Of a DNA stretch of 64,000 nt, positions 42,489-51,848 are shown piece after piece. This stretch comes from Falsiroseomonas bella (GTDB lineage: Bacteria > Pseudomonadota > Alphaproteobacteria > Acetobacterales > Acetobacteraceae): assembly GCF_003173615.1 (NCBI RefSeq), contig NZ_QGNA01000002.1:682001-746000 (forward strand), in the 5' to 3' direction. The notes below the pieces were generated by a model. That model was not told the origin of the DNA and searched no databases. It saw only the letters and a program-made list of their open reading frames with translations. Positions within the stretch are counted from its first letter, which is position 1, and every line of letters starts with the position of its first letter. The position numbers and the translations under genes are program-made.

Positions 42489-43598
42489 ATGATCGAGGAC
42501 GAATTCCTCCGCGAGGCTGCCGACACCCGTGCCGGCACGGGCGCGACCCCACTCTCCCGCCCAGCCGTCAGCAGGCCCGCCGCACTGAAGCGCCTGAACC
42601 TCGCGCTGCAGGGCGGTGGCACCCATGGCGCCTTCACCTGGGGCGTCCTTGAACGCCTGCTGGAGGATGACCGGCTGGAGTTCGACGCCGTCTCCGGCAC
42701 CTCCGCCGGCGCGGTGAACGCCGCCGTCTTCGTGCAGGGCCTTTGCGAAGGCGGGCGGGAGGGCGCGCGCGCCGCGCTCGATCGCCTCTGGCACGACGCG
42801 GCGTCGCGCATGTCCGTCTCGCCGCTGCAGAACACGCCGCTCGAGAAGGCGATCTGGGGGCACGACCTGACCTGGTCCTTCGCCTACCAGACCTTCGAGA
42901 CGCTGACGCGCATGCTCTCGCCCTACCAGATCAACCCGACGCCTTATGACTGGAACCCGCTGCGCGCCGTGCTGGAGCAGGCGGTGGACCCGGAGGTGCT
43001 GCGCACGGGGAAGGGGCCCAAGCTCTTCATCTCCGCCACCTCCGTCCGCACCGGCAAGCCGCGCGTCTTCACGCGGGAGGAGGTGACGGTGGACGTCATC
43101 ATGGCCTCCGCCTGCCTGCCGCAGTTCTTCAAGGCCGTGGAGATCGACGGCGAGCCCTACTGGGATGGCGGCTATCTGGGCAACCCGGCGCTCTGGCCGC
43201 TCTACGAGCAGGGCGGCGCGCCCGACCTCGTGCTGGTGCAGCTGAATCCGACGGTGCGCGAGGAACTGCCGACGCATCCGACCGACATCACCAACCGGCT
43301 CAACGAGATCAGCTTCAACGCCTCGCTGATGGCGGAGATGCGCGCGATCGACTTCGTGCAGCGCCTGCTGGATGCCGGCCGGCTGGAGCAGCCGCGCTAC
43401 CGGCGCCTGTTCCTGCATGTGATCGAGGACGAGGAGCGCATGCGCGAGTTCAAGCTGTCCACAAAGCTGAATGGCGACTGGCGCTTCCTGCAGACGCTGA
43501 AGGGCTATGGGCGCGACGCCGCAGCGAAGTGGCTGACCGAGCATTTCGACAAGCTCGGGCGCGAGAGCAGCGTGGATATCAGGGCGCGCTTCCTGTAG
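42489..43598 (+). CDS. Patatin-like phospholipase
   Basis: 369 residues. LNLALQGGGTHGAFTWGVL gives the oxyanion GGGxxG motif at 42-47. FDAVSGTSAGAVNAAVF holds the nucleophile Ser72 in GTSAG, and YWDGGYLGNPAL holds the Asp226 of the catalytic dyad. The rest (LFISATSVRTGKPRVFTREE; LVQLNPTVREELPT) is typical of bacterial patatins next to bdhA. It should hydrolyse acyl ester bonds in phospholipids or, possibly, polyhydroxybutyrate granule esters. The latter is inferred only from the neighbour bdhA. The ATG has no normal ribosome site because the 55-bp repeat ends just before it. Conserved residues begin about 35 residues in, so the exact start is uncertain. Confidence 0.88.
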   Translation: MIEDEFLREAADTRAGTGATPLSRPAVSRPAALKRLNLALQGGGTHGAFTWGVLERLLEDDRLEFDAVSGTSAGAVNAAVFVQGLCEGGREGARAALDRLWHDAASRMSVSPLQNTPLEKAIWGHDLTWSFAYQTFETLTRMLSPYQINPTPYDWNPLRAVLEQAVDPEVLRTGKGPKLFISATSVRTGKPRVFTREEVTVDVIMASACLPQFFKAVEIDGEPYWDGGYLGNPALWPLYEQGGAPDLVLVQLNPTVREELPTHPTDITNRLNEISFNASLMAEMRAIDFVQRLLDAGRLEQPRYRRLFLHVIEDEERMREFKLSTKLNGDWRFLQTLKGYGRDAAAKWLTEHFDKLGRESSVDIRARFL

Positions 43599-43634
43599 CA
43601 GAAGAGCGAAGGAGCGCGCCGCAACGCCGGGCGT

Positions 43635-44219
43635 CTACCGGCCTTCCAGCTTCGTCAGCAGCCGCTCCACATTCCGCCGTGCGCGCTTTTCGAAGGGCAG
43701 GTAGTAGCGGTCCGTCAGGAAGATGCGCTCGCGCCACATCAGCATCTGCAGCGCCGCCACGCGGCCGAGGCGGTAGTTGTCCTCGCGCAGATGCGCGAAT
43801 TCCTCGCGGTAGCCGACCTCATAGGCGTCGAAATCAGCCGAAGGCGACCCCAGCACCGCATTGTCCATGTCGAGCAGGAGAGCCGCGTCGCCGCGCAGCG
43901 ACGCATCCCTCGTCTCGGGCACCTTCTGCGCGTCGAGCGCCAGGATCAGCCGCTCCGCCCGCGCCAGCGTCCAGTCGGGCGCGCCGGTGCCGACCATCTC
44001 CCGCATCAGCGCCGCGCTGCGCCTTGCGCCATCTGCCTCGCGCCGGTCGAACACCGCCTTGTGGAACAGCACGGCCAGGATGAAGGCGCTGCGGTCGGCG
44101 ATCGCCGCCGCCACGTCCTCGGCCTGCGCGAGCAGCTCCGCCACGCGTGGCCAGCGGTGGAAGGCGCGGTGCGGCTCCGCATAGCGGCGCTGCAGCTCGG
44201 CCAGGATGCTTGCATCCAT
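43635..44219 (-). CDS. HD-superfamily-like protein with degenerate metal site
   Basis: 194 residues. The helical layout follows predicted metal-dependent HD phosphohydrolases: RRYAEPHRAFHRWPRVAELL, AFILAVLFHKAVFDRREADG, ALLLDMDNAVLGS, YREEFAHLREDNYRLGRVAA, and a C-terminal IFLTDRYYLPFEKRARRNVE. In active relatives the second motif is typically HD (as in FHDVVY). Here it is His53-Lys54, so the central metal-binding Asp is missing and phosphohydrolase activity is doubtful. It starts 22 bp after malate synthase G on the same strand and may be co-transcribed. Two possible roles are a non-catalytic regulator or an enzyme with an altered site. Confidence 0.7.
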   Translation of the reverse strand: MDASILAELQRRYAEPHRAFHRWPRVAELLAQAEDVAAAIADRSAFILAVLFHKAVFDRREADGARRSAALMREMVGTGAPDWTLARAERLILALDAQKVPETRDASLRGDAALLLDMDNAVLGSPSADFDAYEVGYREEFAHLREDNYRLGRVAALQMLMWRERIFLTDRYYLPFEKRARRNVERLLTKLEGR

Positions 44220-44241
44220 CGCTGCGGCGCCGCCCCGCGGG

Positions 44242-46413
44242 TCAGGCCGCCTTGGCCTCGCGCCGGCGGCGGTGCAGCACGAACTCGGTGTAGCCGTTCG
44301 GCTGCGCCGTGCCCTCGAACACGAGGTCGCAGGCGGCCTTGAAGGCCGGCCCGCCGAAGCCCGGCGCCATCGGGACATAGGCCGGATCGCCGGCGTTCTG
44401 CCGGTCCACGACCGCCGCCATGCGGCGCATCGTCTCCATCACCTGCTCCTTCGAGCAGATGCCGTGGCGCAGCCAGTTGGCGATGTGCTGGGAGGAGATG
44501 CGCAGCGTCGCGCGGTCCTCCATCAGACCGACATCGTTGATGTCGGGCACCTTGGAGCAGCCGACGCCCTGGTCCACCCAGCGCACGACATAGCCCAGGA
44601 TGCCCTGCGCGTTGTTGTCGAGCTCCGCCTGCACGTCGGCCGGCGCCCAGTTCGTCTCGCGCGCCAGCGGCACCGTCAGGATGTCGTCGAGCTTCGCGCG
44701 GCGGCCGCCGGAGGCGATCTCTGCCTGGCGCGCGGCGACGTCCACCTCGTGGTAGTGCAGCGCATGCAGCGTCGCGGCGGTGGGGGAGGGGACCCAGGCG
44801 GTGTTCGCGCCGGCCTTCGGATGCCCGACCTTCTGCTCCAGCATCGCCGCCATCATGTCGGGCATCGCCCACATGCCCTTGCCGATCTGGGCGCGGCCGC
44901 GCAGGCCGCAGGCGAGCCCGACATCCACGTTCCAGTCCTCATAGGCCTTGATCCAGGAAAGGCCCTTCATGTCGTTCTTGCGCACCACGGCGCCGGCTTC
45001 CATCGAGGTGTGGATCTCGTCGCCGGTGCGGTCGAGGAAGCCGGTGTTGATGAAGACCACGCGGTCCTTCGCGGCCTTGATGCAGGCCTTGAGGTTCACC
45101 GTCGTGCGGCGCTCCTCGTCCATGATGCCCATCTTGAGCGTTGCGCGCTTGAGGCCGAGCGCATCCTCGACCTTCGCGAAGAGCGCGTCGGCGGCCGCCA
45201 CTTCCTCCGGCCCGTGCATCTTGGGCTTCACGATGTAGACGCTGCCGGCGCGGGAGTTCAGGCGCTTGCCGCGGATGTCGTGCAGGGCGATCGCCACCGT
45301 CACCATCGCGTCCAGCACCGTCTCCGGCACCTCCTTGCCCTCGAGCGTCACCGCGTCGGTCATCATGTGATGGCCGACATTGCGCACCAGCATCACGGAG
45401 CGACCCGGCAGCGTCACCGCGCCGCCGCCCGGCGTCTTGTAGCTGCGGTCGGGGTTGAGGCGGCGGGTGATCGTCTTCCCGCCCTTCTCCAGATCAGCCG
45501 AGAGGTCGCCCTTCATCAGGCCGAGCCAGTTGCGGTAGACAGCCACCTTGTCGGCGGCATCCACCGCGGCGACGGAATCCTCGCAATCCTGGATCGTCGT
45601 CAGCGCCGATTCCAGCACGACATCGGCGATGCCCGCCGGGTCGTCCTTCCCGATGGCGCTGGTGCGGTCCACCCGGATCTCCAGGTGCAGGCCGTGGTTC
45701 ACCAGCAGGATCGCGGCCGGCGCCCAGGCGTCGCCCTGGTAGCCCACGCACTGGCCGGGCCGCGCGAGACCCACCTTGCGCCCGTCCTTGAGCGTCGCGG
45801 TCAGCGCGCCGTTCTCTATCGCGTAGCCCGTCGCATCGGCGTGGGAGATGCCGCCGGCCAGCGGCGCGGCGCGATCCAGCACCTTGCGGGCGAAGGCGAT
45901 GACCTTCGCGCCGCGCGCCGGGTTGTAGCCCTTGCCCTTCCCGGCGCCGTCCGTCTCCGGGATGGCATCGGTGCCGTAGAGCGCATCATACAGGCTACCC
46001 CAGCGGGCATTGGCCGCGTTCAGCGCGTAGCGGGCATTGGAGACGGGCACCACAAGCTGCGGCCCGGCGATCTGCGCGATCTCGGGATCCACGTCCGTGG
46101 TGCCGATGCTGAAGTCGCCCGGCTCCGGCAGCAGGTAGCCGATCTCGGTCAGAAACGCCTTGTAGGCGCCGAGGTCCACCGGACGCGCCGGGTTGGCGCG
46201 GTGCCAGGCATCGAGCTTCGCCTGGAGCGCATCCCGCTTCGCCAGAAGCTCGGCGTTGCGCGGTGCCCAGTCCCGCAGGATCGCCTCGAGCGAGTTCCAG
46301 AAGCGCGCAGGTTCCACGCCCGTACCGGGCAACGCCTCGTTGTCGATGAAATCCCGCAGCGCCTGGGCCACGCCGAGCCCGCCGATATGGACCGTTCCTG
46401 ACACGTCTTTCAC
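44242..46413 (-). CDS. glcB: Malate synthase G
   Basis: 723 residues, the G isoform length, from a GTG start. Motifs include [29 protein letters not shown]-type acid-rich segment (here [20 protein letters not shown]), [16 protein letters not shown] and [36 protein letters not shown] and [20 protein letters not shown] follow, then the C-terminal [20 protein letters not shown] and [17 protein letters not shown]. It condenses glyoxylate with acetyl-CoA to malate. A GntR-family gene lies divergently 286 bp away and may control it. No isocitrate lyase is near. Confidence 0.96.
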   Translation of the reverse strand: MKDVSGTVHIGGLGVAQALRDFIDNEALPGTGVEPARFWNSLEAILRDWAPRNAELLAKRDALQAKLDAWHRANPARPVDLGAYKAFLTEIGYLLPEPGDFSIGTTDVDPEIAQIAGPQLVVPVSNARYALNAANARWGSLYDALYGTDAIPETDGAGKGKGYNPARGAKVIAFARKVLDRAAPLAGGISHADATGYAIENGALTATLKDGRKVGLARPGQCVGYQGDAWAPAAILLVNHGLHLEIRVDRTSAIGKDDPAGIADVVLESALTTIQDCEDSVAAVDAADKVAVYRNWLGLMKGDLSADLEKGGKTITRRLNPDRSYKTPGGGAVTLPGRSVMLVRNVGHHMMTDAVTLEGKEVPETVLDAMVTVAIALHDIRGKRLNSRAGSVYIVKPKMHGPEEVAAADALFAKVEDALGLKRATLKMGIMDEERRTTVNLKACIKAAKDRVVFINTGFLDRTGDEIHTSMEAGAVVRKNDMKGLSWIKAYEDWNVDVGLACGLRGRAQIGKGMWAMPDMMAAMLEQKVGHPKAGANTAWVPSPTAATLHALHYHEVDVAARQAEIASGGRRAKLDDILTVPLARETNWAPADVQAELDNNAQGILGYVVRWVDQGVGCSKVPDINDVGLMEDRATLRISSQHIANWLRHGICSKEQVMETMRRMAAVVDRQNAGDPAYVPMAPGFGGPAFKAACDLVFEGTAQPNGYTEFVLHRRRREAKAA

Positions 46414-46699
46414 CCCGTCCCTGGCCGCTCATCCGGATAGCGGCCGGCGGCGGCGCGGCGGGGGTTTGCGGGCATTCGCAGGCAGAGGCAAGGGGGGAGG
46501 CGGGACAATCGGCGCGCTGCGGGCCACGACCGCGACGCCGCGGCGGCCTGCAACCTTTGCGGGTGGTTCGAGAAAGTAACTCACCGTATGTGGCGATCGG
46601 GTGACACAAGGAGAAACAAGTCCACACCCGGCATGACTGGACTTCGTGGACGGAGAGATAGAAAGTAGACTAATCAAATTCTCGGGAACCCTCGCGATC

Positions 46700-47434
46700 G
46701 TGAGTCCTCTGACCCTCACCGCGCGCGATGCGCCGCCAGCAGATGACGGGCCGACCCGCCGTCTGGCGCCGGTGCAGCCGCGCACCATGGTCGAGCAGGC
46801 GGCCGAAGCCGTCGTGGCCGCCGCGGCCCGCGGCGCCTTCCTGCCGGGCGACCGTCTCGTCGAGGCCGAGATCGCCCGCGACCTCGGCATCAGCCGCGTC
46901 CCGGTGCGGGAGGCGCTGCGCCTGCTCGAGAGCCAGGGCATCGTCGCCAGCACGCCCTACAAGGGCATGCGCCTGATGCAGGTCACGAGCCGCGGCGTCG
47001 CGGAGCTCTCTCGGGTGCGCGCCGCGCTGGAAGCCCTGGCGCTGCGGGAGATCATCGCAGCGGAGCTCGGCCGCGACGGCCTCGACCTCGCGCGCCGCGC
47101 CGCCGACATGCATGAACGGGCCCTGTCGCACGCCGACCCGGCCGCCGTCGTCGCCGCCGACGTCGCCTTCCATGGCGAGCTCTGCCGCCTTTCCGGCAAT
47201 GCCGCGCTGCATGCGCTGTGGATGGGTCTCGCCCGGCAGCTCTGCGTCGTCTGGGGGCTCGGCCAGGGCGTCCGCGAGTCCGCGACCATCGTGGCGGAGC
47301 ATCATGCCCTGCTCGACCGCCTGGTCGAGGGCGATGCGGTGGGCGCGGTGGCTTCGCTCGAAAGCCACATAGCCTGGCACGAATCCTTCGACTTCGAGGC
47401 CGCGATCGAGGCGCGGCGGCGCAAGCGGCGCTGA
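46700..47434 (+). CDS. GntR-family (FCD-type) transcriptional regulator
   Basis: 244 residues from a GTG at 46700; a GTG at 46646 would add 18 residues. The winged helix is GDRLVEAEIARDLGISRVPV, then REALRLLESQGIV. The helical FCD ligand domain follows (ELSRVRAALEALALREIIAA; AFHGELCRLSGNAALHALWM; EHHALLDRLVEGDAVGAVAS; SHIAWHESFDFEAA), with the His residues that bind a metal and a carboxylate ligand. It is divergent from malate synthase G and 67 bp before gamma-glutamyltransferase. A GlcC/FadR-like role in sensing glycolate or a related acid is inferred. An AGT-AG-ACT dyad at about 46665-46672 could be an autoregulatory site. Confidence 0.85.
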   Translation: MSPLTLTARDAPPADDGPTRRLAPVQPRTMVEQAAEAVVAAAARGAFLPGDRLVEAEIARDLGISRVPVREALRLLESQGIVASTPYKGMRLMQVTSRGVAELSRVRAALEALALREIIAAELGRDGLDLARRAADMHERALSHADPAAVVAADVAFHGELCRLSGNAALHALWMGLARQLCVVWGLGQGVRESATIVAEHHALLDRLVEGDAVGAVASLESHIAWHESFDFEAAIEARRRKRR

Positions 47435-47501
47435 AGCCGGCGGAGCCGGCTTGCAGGGCCGCCGGGCGGGGGCGATCCTCCCGCGCCGAAAGGAACCCCG
47501 C

Positions 47502-49085
47502 ATGTCGCTCCGCTACGATCCGCCGCCCCACCTGACCCAGCACTGGCAGGTCACCAAGCCTGCCGCCCGCGGCCGTCGCGGCATGGTGGTCAGCCAGTCG
47601 CGCGACGCGGCGCTGGCCGGCATTGCGGTGCTCGAGGCCGGCGGCAACGCCGCCGACGCGGCCACGGCCACGGCCTTCGCGCTCGCGGCGATGGAGCCCT
47701 GGAACTCCGGCCTCGGCGGCATCGGCTTCGCGCAGGTCGCCGCGCCGGAGCAGCCGGCCCGCACCCTGGATTTCGGCCCCGTCGCACCGGCCGGGCTCGA
47801 CCCCTCGGCCTTCCCGCTGACGGGTCGGACGAAGGCCGACCTGTTCACCTGGCCGGAGGTGGAGGGCGACCGCAACATCCACGGGCCGCTCTCCTTCGTG
47901 ATCCCCTCCGCGGTCGCGGGCTACGCCGCGCTGCATGCCGAGCATGGGCGGCTGCCTGTCGCGGATGTGCTGGCGCCCGCCATCGCGCTCGCCCGGCGCG
48001 GCCTTGCGCAGGACTGGTTCACCACGCTGAAGGTCGCGAACGCCGCCGCGGTGCTGCGGCTCTATCCGGAGTCGGCGCGCATCTACCTGCCGAACGGTCT
48101 GCCGCCCGTGCCGCCCTATCAGGGCGCGCCGGGCTTCTTCCGCCTCGGCGCGCTGGCCGACACGCTGGAGCAATTGTCCCGCGGCGGCTTCCGTGACTTC
48201 TACGAAGGCGAGGTCGCGCAGGCGATCGTGGCCGATTGCCGGGAGGCGGGCGCGCTGCTGACGGCGCAGGACCTGGCCGGCTGCCGGGCGCGCTTCCTGC
48301 CTGCCGTCTCGGCGCCCTGGCGCGGCCGCACGCTGCATCTTTCGAACGGGTTGACGGCCGCGCCGACCTTCCGGCGAGTCATGGCGTTGATGGAGGGGGC
48401 CGACTGGTCGGGCTCCGCGCCCTCCGCCGCCTGGCACCTCGCCTTCGCGCGCGCCATGCAGGCCGCCTATGCCGAGCGCCTTGCCGGCCTCGGCGATGCG
48501 GAGCCGAAGGGGGCCGACAGCTGCACCACGCATCTGACGGTCTGCGACGCGGACGGGATGATGGTGTCCATGACCACGACGCTGCTCTCCTCCATGGGCA
48601 GCCGCGTGGTGCTGCCGCGCTCGGGCGTGCTGATGAACAACGGCGTCATGTGGTTCGACCCGCGCCCGGGCACGCCGAACGCAATGGCGCCCGGCAAGCG
48701 GCCGCTGACGAACATGTCGCCGGTGATCGCGACGGATGCAGCGGGGCGGCCGGCGATCGCGCTCGGCGCCTCGGGTGGGCGGCGCATCCTGGCCTCGGTG
48801 TTCCAGATGCTCTCCTTCGTCGCCGGCTTCGGCATGGACCCGGAGGCGGCGGCGCATCAGCCACGCATCGATGTCTCGGGCCCGGAGGGCGTGACGGCCG
48901 ATCCCCGCCTGCCCGCGGAGACGCTGGCCGCGCTGGGCGATGCGGCCGGGCCGGTCGGCGCGGTGGAGCATGCGGTGCTGCCGGTGAACTATGCCTGCCC
49001 GAACCTGATCGCCATCGGGCCGGACGGTCAGCGCACCGGCATCAGCGACGCGATGTCGCCCTGGTCCGCCGCGCTCGCGCAGTAG
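47502..49085 (+). CDS. Gamma-glutamyltransferase family protein
   Basis: 527 residues, an Ntn-hydrolase precursor of normal size. The N-terminal subunit starts with GMVVSQSRDAALAGIAVLEA, then GGNAADAATATAFALAAMEP and WNSGLGGIGF. The processing site and nucleophile Thr lie in SCTTHLTVCDADG, followed by TTTLLSSMGSRVVLPRSGVL and ALGASGGRRI. No signal peptide is seen, so it is probably cytosolic. It hydrolyses or transfers gamma-glutamyl groups from glutathione or related amides. A ribosome site (AAAGGA) fixes the ATG. It follows the GntR gene and may be part of the same transcript. Confidence 0.9.
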   Translation: MSLRYDPPPHLTQHWQVTKPAARGRRGMVVSQSRDAALAGIAVLEAGGNAADAATATAFALAAMEPWNSGLGGIGFAQVAAPEQPARTLDFGPVAPAGLDPSAFPLTGRTKADLFTWPEVEGDRNIHGPLSFVIPSAVAGYAALHAEHGRLPVADVLAPAIALARRGLAQDWFTTLKVANAAAVLRLYPESARIYLPNGLPPVPPYQGAPGFFRLGALADTLEQLSRGGFRDFYEGEVAQAIVADCREAGALLTAQDLAGCRARFLPAVSAPWRGRTLHLSNGLTAAPTFRRVMALMEGADWSGSAPSAAWHLAFARAMQAAYAERLAGLGDAEPKGADSCTTHLTVCDADGMMVSMTTTLLSSMGSRVVLPRSGVLMNNGVMWFDPRPGTPNAMAPGKRPLTNMSPVIATDAAGRPAIALGASGGRRILASVFQMLSFVAGFGMDPEAAAHQPRIDVSGPEGVTADPRLPAETLAALGDAAGPVGAVEHAVLPVNYACPNLIAIGPDGQRTGISDAMSPWSAALAQ

Positions 49086-49092
49086 GGCGCCG

Positions 49093-49743
49093 GTGCGCGC
49101 CGCCGCCTCCCTGGCCGAGGAGATCGTCCTGCTCTCGCTGGACGACGACACCGGCCGGCCGGTGGGGCGCAGCGGGATGGCGCCGGACCTCGCGCTGGCC
49201 GGCGCGCTGCTGATGGATCTTGCGCTGGCCGGGCGCGTGGACACCGATCGCGACAGGATCTGGGTGGCGGACAACACCCCCACCTGGGACGCGGTGGCCG
49301 ACCGCGTGCTGGCCGAGCTCGACACGCCGGACGCGCCCGGCGATGCGCGCGGCGCCATCATGCTGCTGGCGCGCGGCGCGCCGGCGGCGCGCGAGGCGCT
49401 GCTCGCCCGGCTGGTCGAGGCCGGCGTGCTGCACCGGCAGGAGGGGCGGGTGCTCTGGGTCTTCCCGGACCGGCGCTATCCCAAGGCCGCGGGCCGAGAG
49501 GCGGCGGAGGATGCCCGCGCCCGGCTCCGCCGCCTGCTGCTGGCCGAGGAGATCCCGGAGCCGCGCGACGCGCTGCTGCTCGGCCTGGCGCGCGCGGCCG
49601 GGCTGCTGCCGCTGCTGTTCTCGGCCGAGGAACTGCCGCGCATCCAGGACTGGCTGAACGTCGTCACCCGGATCGAGAGCCTGAACCGCTCGCTCGGCAC
49701 CGCGGTGGCGGAGGTGCGGGCGGCGCGCAGCCCGTCCGGCTGA
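49093..49743 (+). CDS. GPP34 (GOLPH3-like) domain protein
   Basis: 216 residues from a GTG 7 bp after the gamma-glutamyltransferase stop. The family N-terminus is LAEEIVLLSLDDDTGRPVGR, then MAPDLALAGALLMDLALAGR. A helical body with EALLARLVEAGVLHRQEGR follows, and the C-terminal IQDWLNVVTRIESLNRSLGT. GPP34 proteins bind phosphatidylinositol-4-phosphate in eukaryotes; bacterial members have unknown roles, possibly at the membrane. It may be co-transcribed with the preceding gene. Confidence 0.8.
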   Translation: MRAAASLAEEIVLLSLDDDTGRPVGRSGMAPDLALAGALLMDLALAGRVDTDRDRIWVADNTPTWDAVADRVLAELDTPDAPGDARGAIMLLARGAPAAREALLARLVEAGVLHRQEGRVLWVFPDRRYPKAAGREAAEDARARLRRLLLAEEIPEPRDALLLGLARAAGLLPLLFSAEELPRIQDWLNVVTRIESLNRSLGTAVAEVRAARSPSG

Positions 49744-49857
49744 CGCGGCACGGCAATTGCTGAAAGCGTGGATGCGGCCGTCGGCCTGCCCGTGACCCGG
49801 CTGTCATGCCCGGGAAATGTGCAGCGCAGGGTCCGCCTGACCTCCCGGAGTGCATCC

Positions 49858-50835
49858 ATGCTGAACCGCCGCCACATCTTCGGCCTCGCCGCCGGCGCCC
49901 TCGCCGCGCCGTCGCTGGCCAATGCCCAGGCCGCCTGGCCGAACCGGACGATCCGGCTGATCGCCCAGTTCCCGCCCGGCGGGCTGGTGGACACCGTCGC
50001 GCGGCTCATGGCGCCGCACATGTCCCAGGCGCTTGGCGTCACCGTCGTGGTCGAGAACCGGGCTGGCGCCGGCGGCGTCATCGGTACGGACTTCGCGGCC
50101 AAGCAGGCCCCGGACGGCTATTCGCTGCTGGTCAGCCATGCGTCGGTGCATGTCTTCGCCACCGCCACGCGGCCGACGCTGCCCTTCGACCCGATCAACG
50201 ACTTCACCCACATGACCCATCTGGTCGAGGCGCCGAACATCATCCTGGTGCGCGCCAACTCGCCCTTCCAGACGCTCGAGCAGTATGTCGCCGCTGCGCG
50301 CACGCGCCCGGTGCGCTTCGGCTCCTCCGGCATCGGCTCCGCGCCGCATCTTCTGGGCGCGATGCTCTCCTCCGAGGCGCGGGCGCCCAATCTCGACCAC
50401 GTGCCCTATGCCGGCAGCGCGCCGGCCATGCAGGACCTGCTGGCGAACAACATCGAGTCGATGATCGACCCGATCACCACCAACGTGCAGCAACTGCGCG
50501 ACGGCAGCCTGCGCGCGCTCGCGGTCTCCACGCCGCAGCGCCTGCCGGCCTTCCCGAACATCCCGACCTTCGCGGAACTGGGCTACGGCAAGCTGACCTC
50601 GGCGCAATGGCTCGGCCTCTCGGCGCCCAAGGGCCTGCCCGCGCCGATCGCGGAGCGGCTGACGGCGCTGATGCCGACCATCATCGCGCGGCCCGACATC
50701 ATGGCGCGGCTGACCGACCTGCAGACCCTGCCGCGCAACCCGTCCCCGACCGGAGCGGATTTCGTCAAGCTGATGCGCGACGAGATCGGCGAATGGACCG
50801 CGGTGGCGCGGCAGTTCAACATCGTCGTCGGCTGA
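49858..50835 (+). CDS. Bug/TctC-family solute receptor (orphan)
   Basis: 325 residues from the ATG at 49858 with GGAG 8 nt upstream. A twin-Arg-like leader (MLNRRHIFGLAAGALAAPSL, then ANAQ) precedes AAWPNRTIRLIAQFPPGGLV. VENRAGAGGVIGTDFAAKQA, FGSSGIGSAPHLLGAML, VPYAGSAPAMQDLLANNIES and LGLSAPKGLPAPI are Bug hallmarks. No tctA/tctB genes are nearby, so it may act with a remote permease or as a sensor. It faces the deacetylase convergently and precedes the amidase operon. Confidence 0.9.
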   Translation: MLNRRHIFGLAAGALAAPSLANAQAAWPNRTIRLIAQFPPGGLVDTVARLMAPHMSQALGVTVVVENRAGAGGVIGTDFAAKQAPDGYSLLVSHASVHVFATATRPTLPFDPINDFTHMTHLVEAPNIILVRANSPFQTLEQYVAAARTRPVRFGSSGIGSAPHLLGAMLSSEARAPNLDHVPYAGSAPAMQDLLANNIESMIDPITTNVQQLRDGSLRALAVSTPQRLPAFPNIPTFAELGYGKLTSAQWLGLSAPKGLPAPIAERLTALMPTIIARPDIMARLTDLQTLPRNPSPTGADFVKLMRDEIGEWTAVARQFNIVVG

Positions 50836-50886
50836 GACCCAGCCCGGTCGCGGTGGCGCAAGCCACCGCGACTGCTCGCGGCGGCG

Positions 50887-51783
50887 CTACCCCGCCTGTT
50901 CCTTGCACCAGCGCGCCACCTCCTCATGGGTGCCGAACCACACGCCGGGCTGCGCCTTCATGTATTCCACCAGACGATCCAGCATCGAGATGCGGCTGCG
51001 ATGGCCGATGACATGCGGGTGCATGGTCAGCAGGAACAGCCCGCCTTCCGCCAGCGCGCCGTCGAACTCCGCGCGGAAGATCTCTTCCACGCCGGAGGGC
51101 GGCGTGTAGGGCCGCAGCGCGGAGAAGCGGACGAAGTTGAAATAGGGCGCGTCGTCGCGGATCCATTCCGGCGGCAACTCCACGATGCCGGTCGGCTCGC
51201 CCTGCTCCTCCAGCTCATAAGGGTCGTCGTCGCCCATCAGCGATGAATCGTAGAGCAGACCCAGCTCGCGGATGATCGGCAGGGTGTCCACCGAGAAATC
51301 CCAGCTCGCCGTGCGCATGCCGACGGGGCGACGGCCGCTGACCTTCTCCAGCACATCGGCGGCGCGCAGCGTCAGGTCGCGCTCGACGCCGGGCGGCAGC
51401 TTCGTGTTCGCCTCGTGGATCCAGGAATGGATGCCGATCTCATGGCCCTCATCGGCCACTTCCTTCACCTCGCGCGGGTGCAGCAGGGCGGAGACGGCGG
51501 GGTAGAAGAAGCTCGCCTTCACGCCGTGCTTGCGCAGCAGCGCGCGGATGCGCGGCACGCCCTGGCGGTTGCCATACTGCCCCTGGCTGATGCGCATCGG
51601 GCTCTGATCCGAATCGCGCAGCGGGATCGTCTCATGGTCCGCGTCGAAGGAGAGGCTGACGGCGCAGCGCGCCCCGCCCGGCCAGGATTTCGGCGCCAGC
51701 GAGCGGCCCGCCCGCGCGCGGCCGACGATCTCGCGCCATTGCGGCTCGGACCATTCCCAAGGGTTTTCCGGGAGTTGGGTCAT
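50887..51783 (-). CDS. Polysaccharide deacetylase-fold hydrolase (PuuE-like)
   Basis: 298 residues, NodB fold. The metal site uses Asp47/Asp49 in SLSFDADHETI and His119/His123 in GHEIGIHSWIHEANTKLPP. YDSSLMGDDDPYELEEQGEP and LLTMHPHVIGHRSRISMLDR are typical of the cytosolic PuuE-like branch that includes allantoinase and other C-N hydrolases, rather than secreted chitin deacetylases. No signal peptide is present. Its start is 65 bp from the divergent amidase gene, so the two may share a regulatory region and a pathway. Confidence 0.87.
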   Translation of the reverse strand: MTQLPENPWEWSEPQWREIVGRARAGRSLAPKSWPGGARCAVSLSFDADHETIPLRDSDQSPMRISQGQYGNRQGVPRIRALLRKHGVKASFFYPAVSALLHPREVKEVADEGHEIGIHSWIHEANTKLPPGVERDLTLRAADVLEKVSGRRPVGMRTASWDFSVDTLPIIRELGLLYDSSLMGDDDPYELEEQGEPTGIVELPPEWIRDDAPYFNFVRFSALRPYTPPSGVEEIFRAEFDGALAEGGLFLLTMHPHVIGHRSRISMLDRLVEYMKAQPGVWFGTHEEVARWCKEQAG

Positions 51784-51848
51784 CGGGGTTTTCCTGCCGT
51801 GGAGGGGACGCCATGCTGCCGCCCCGTGGCCGAAGCCGGAAGCCCCCG

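Noticed and set aside
46605-46634. AAGGAG followed by an ATG at 46632 as the start of the GntR gene
   Set aside because: The ATG is out of frame with the regulator and too far (more than 15 bases) from the AAGGAG. The frame opened there does not encode the regulator.
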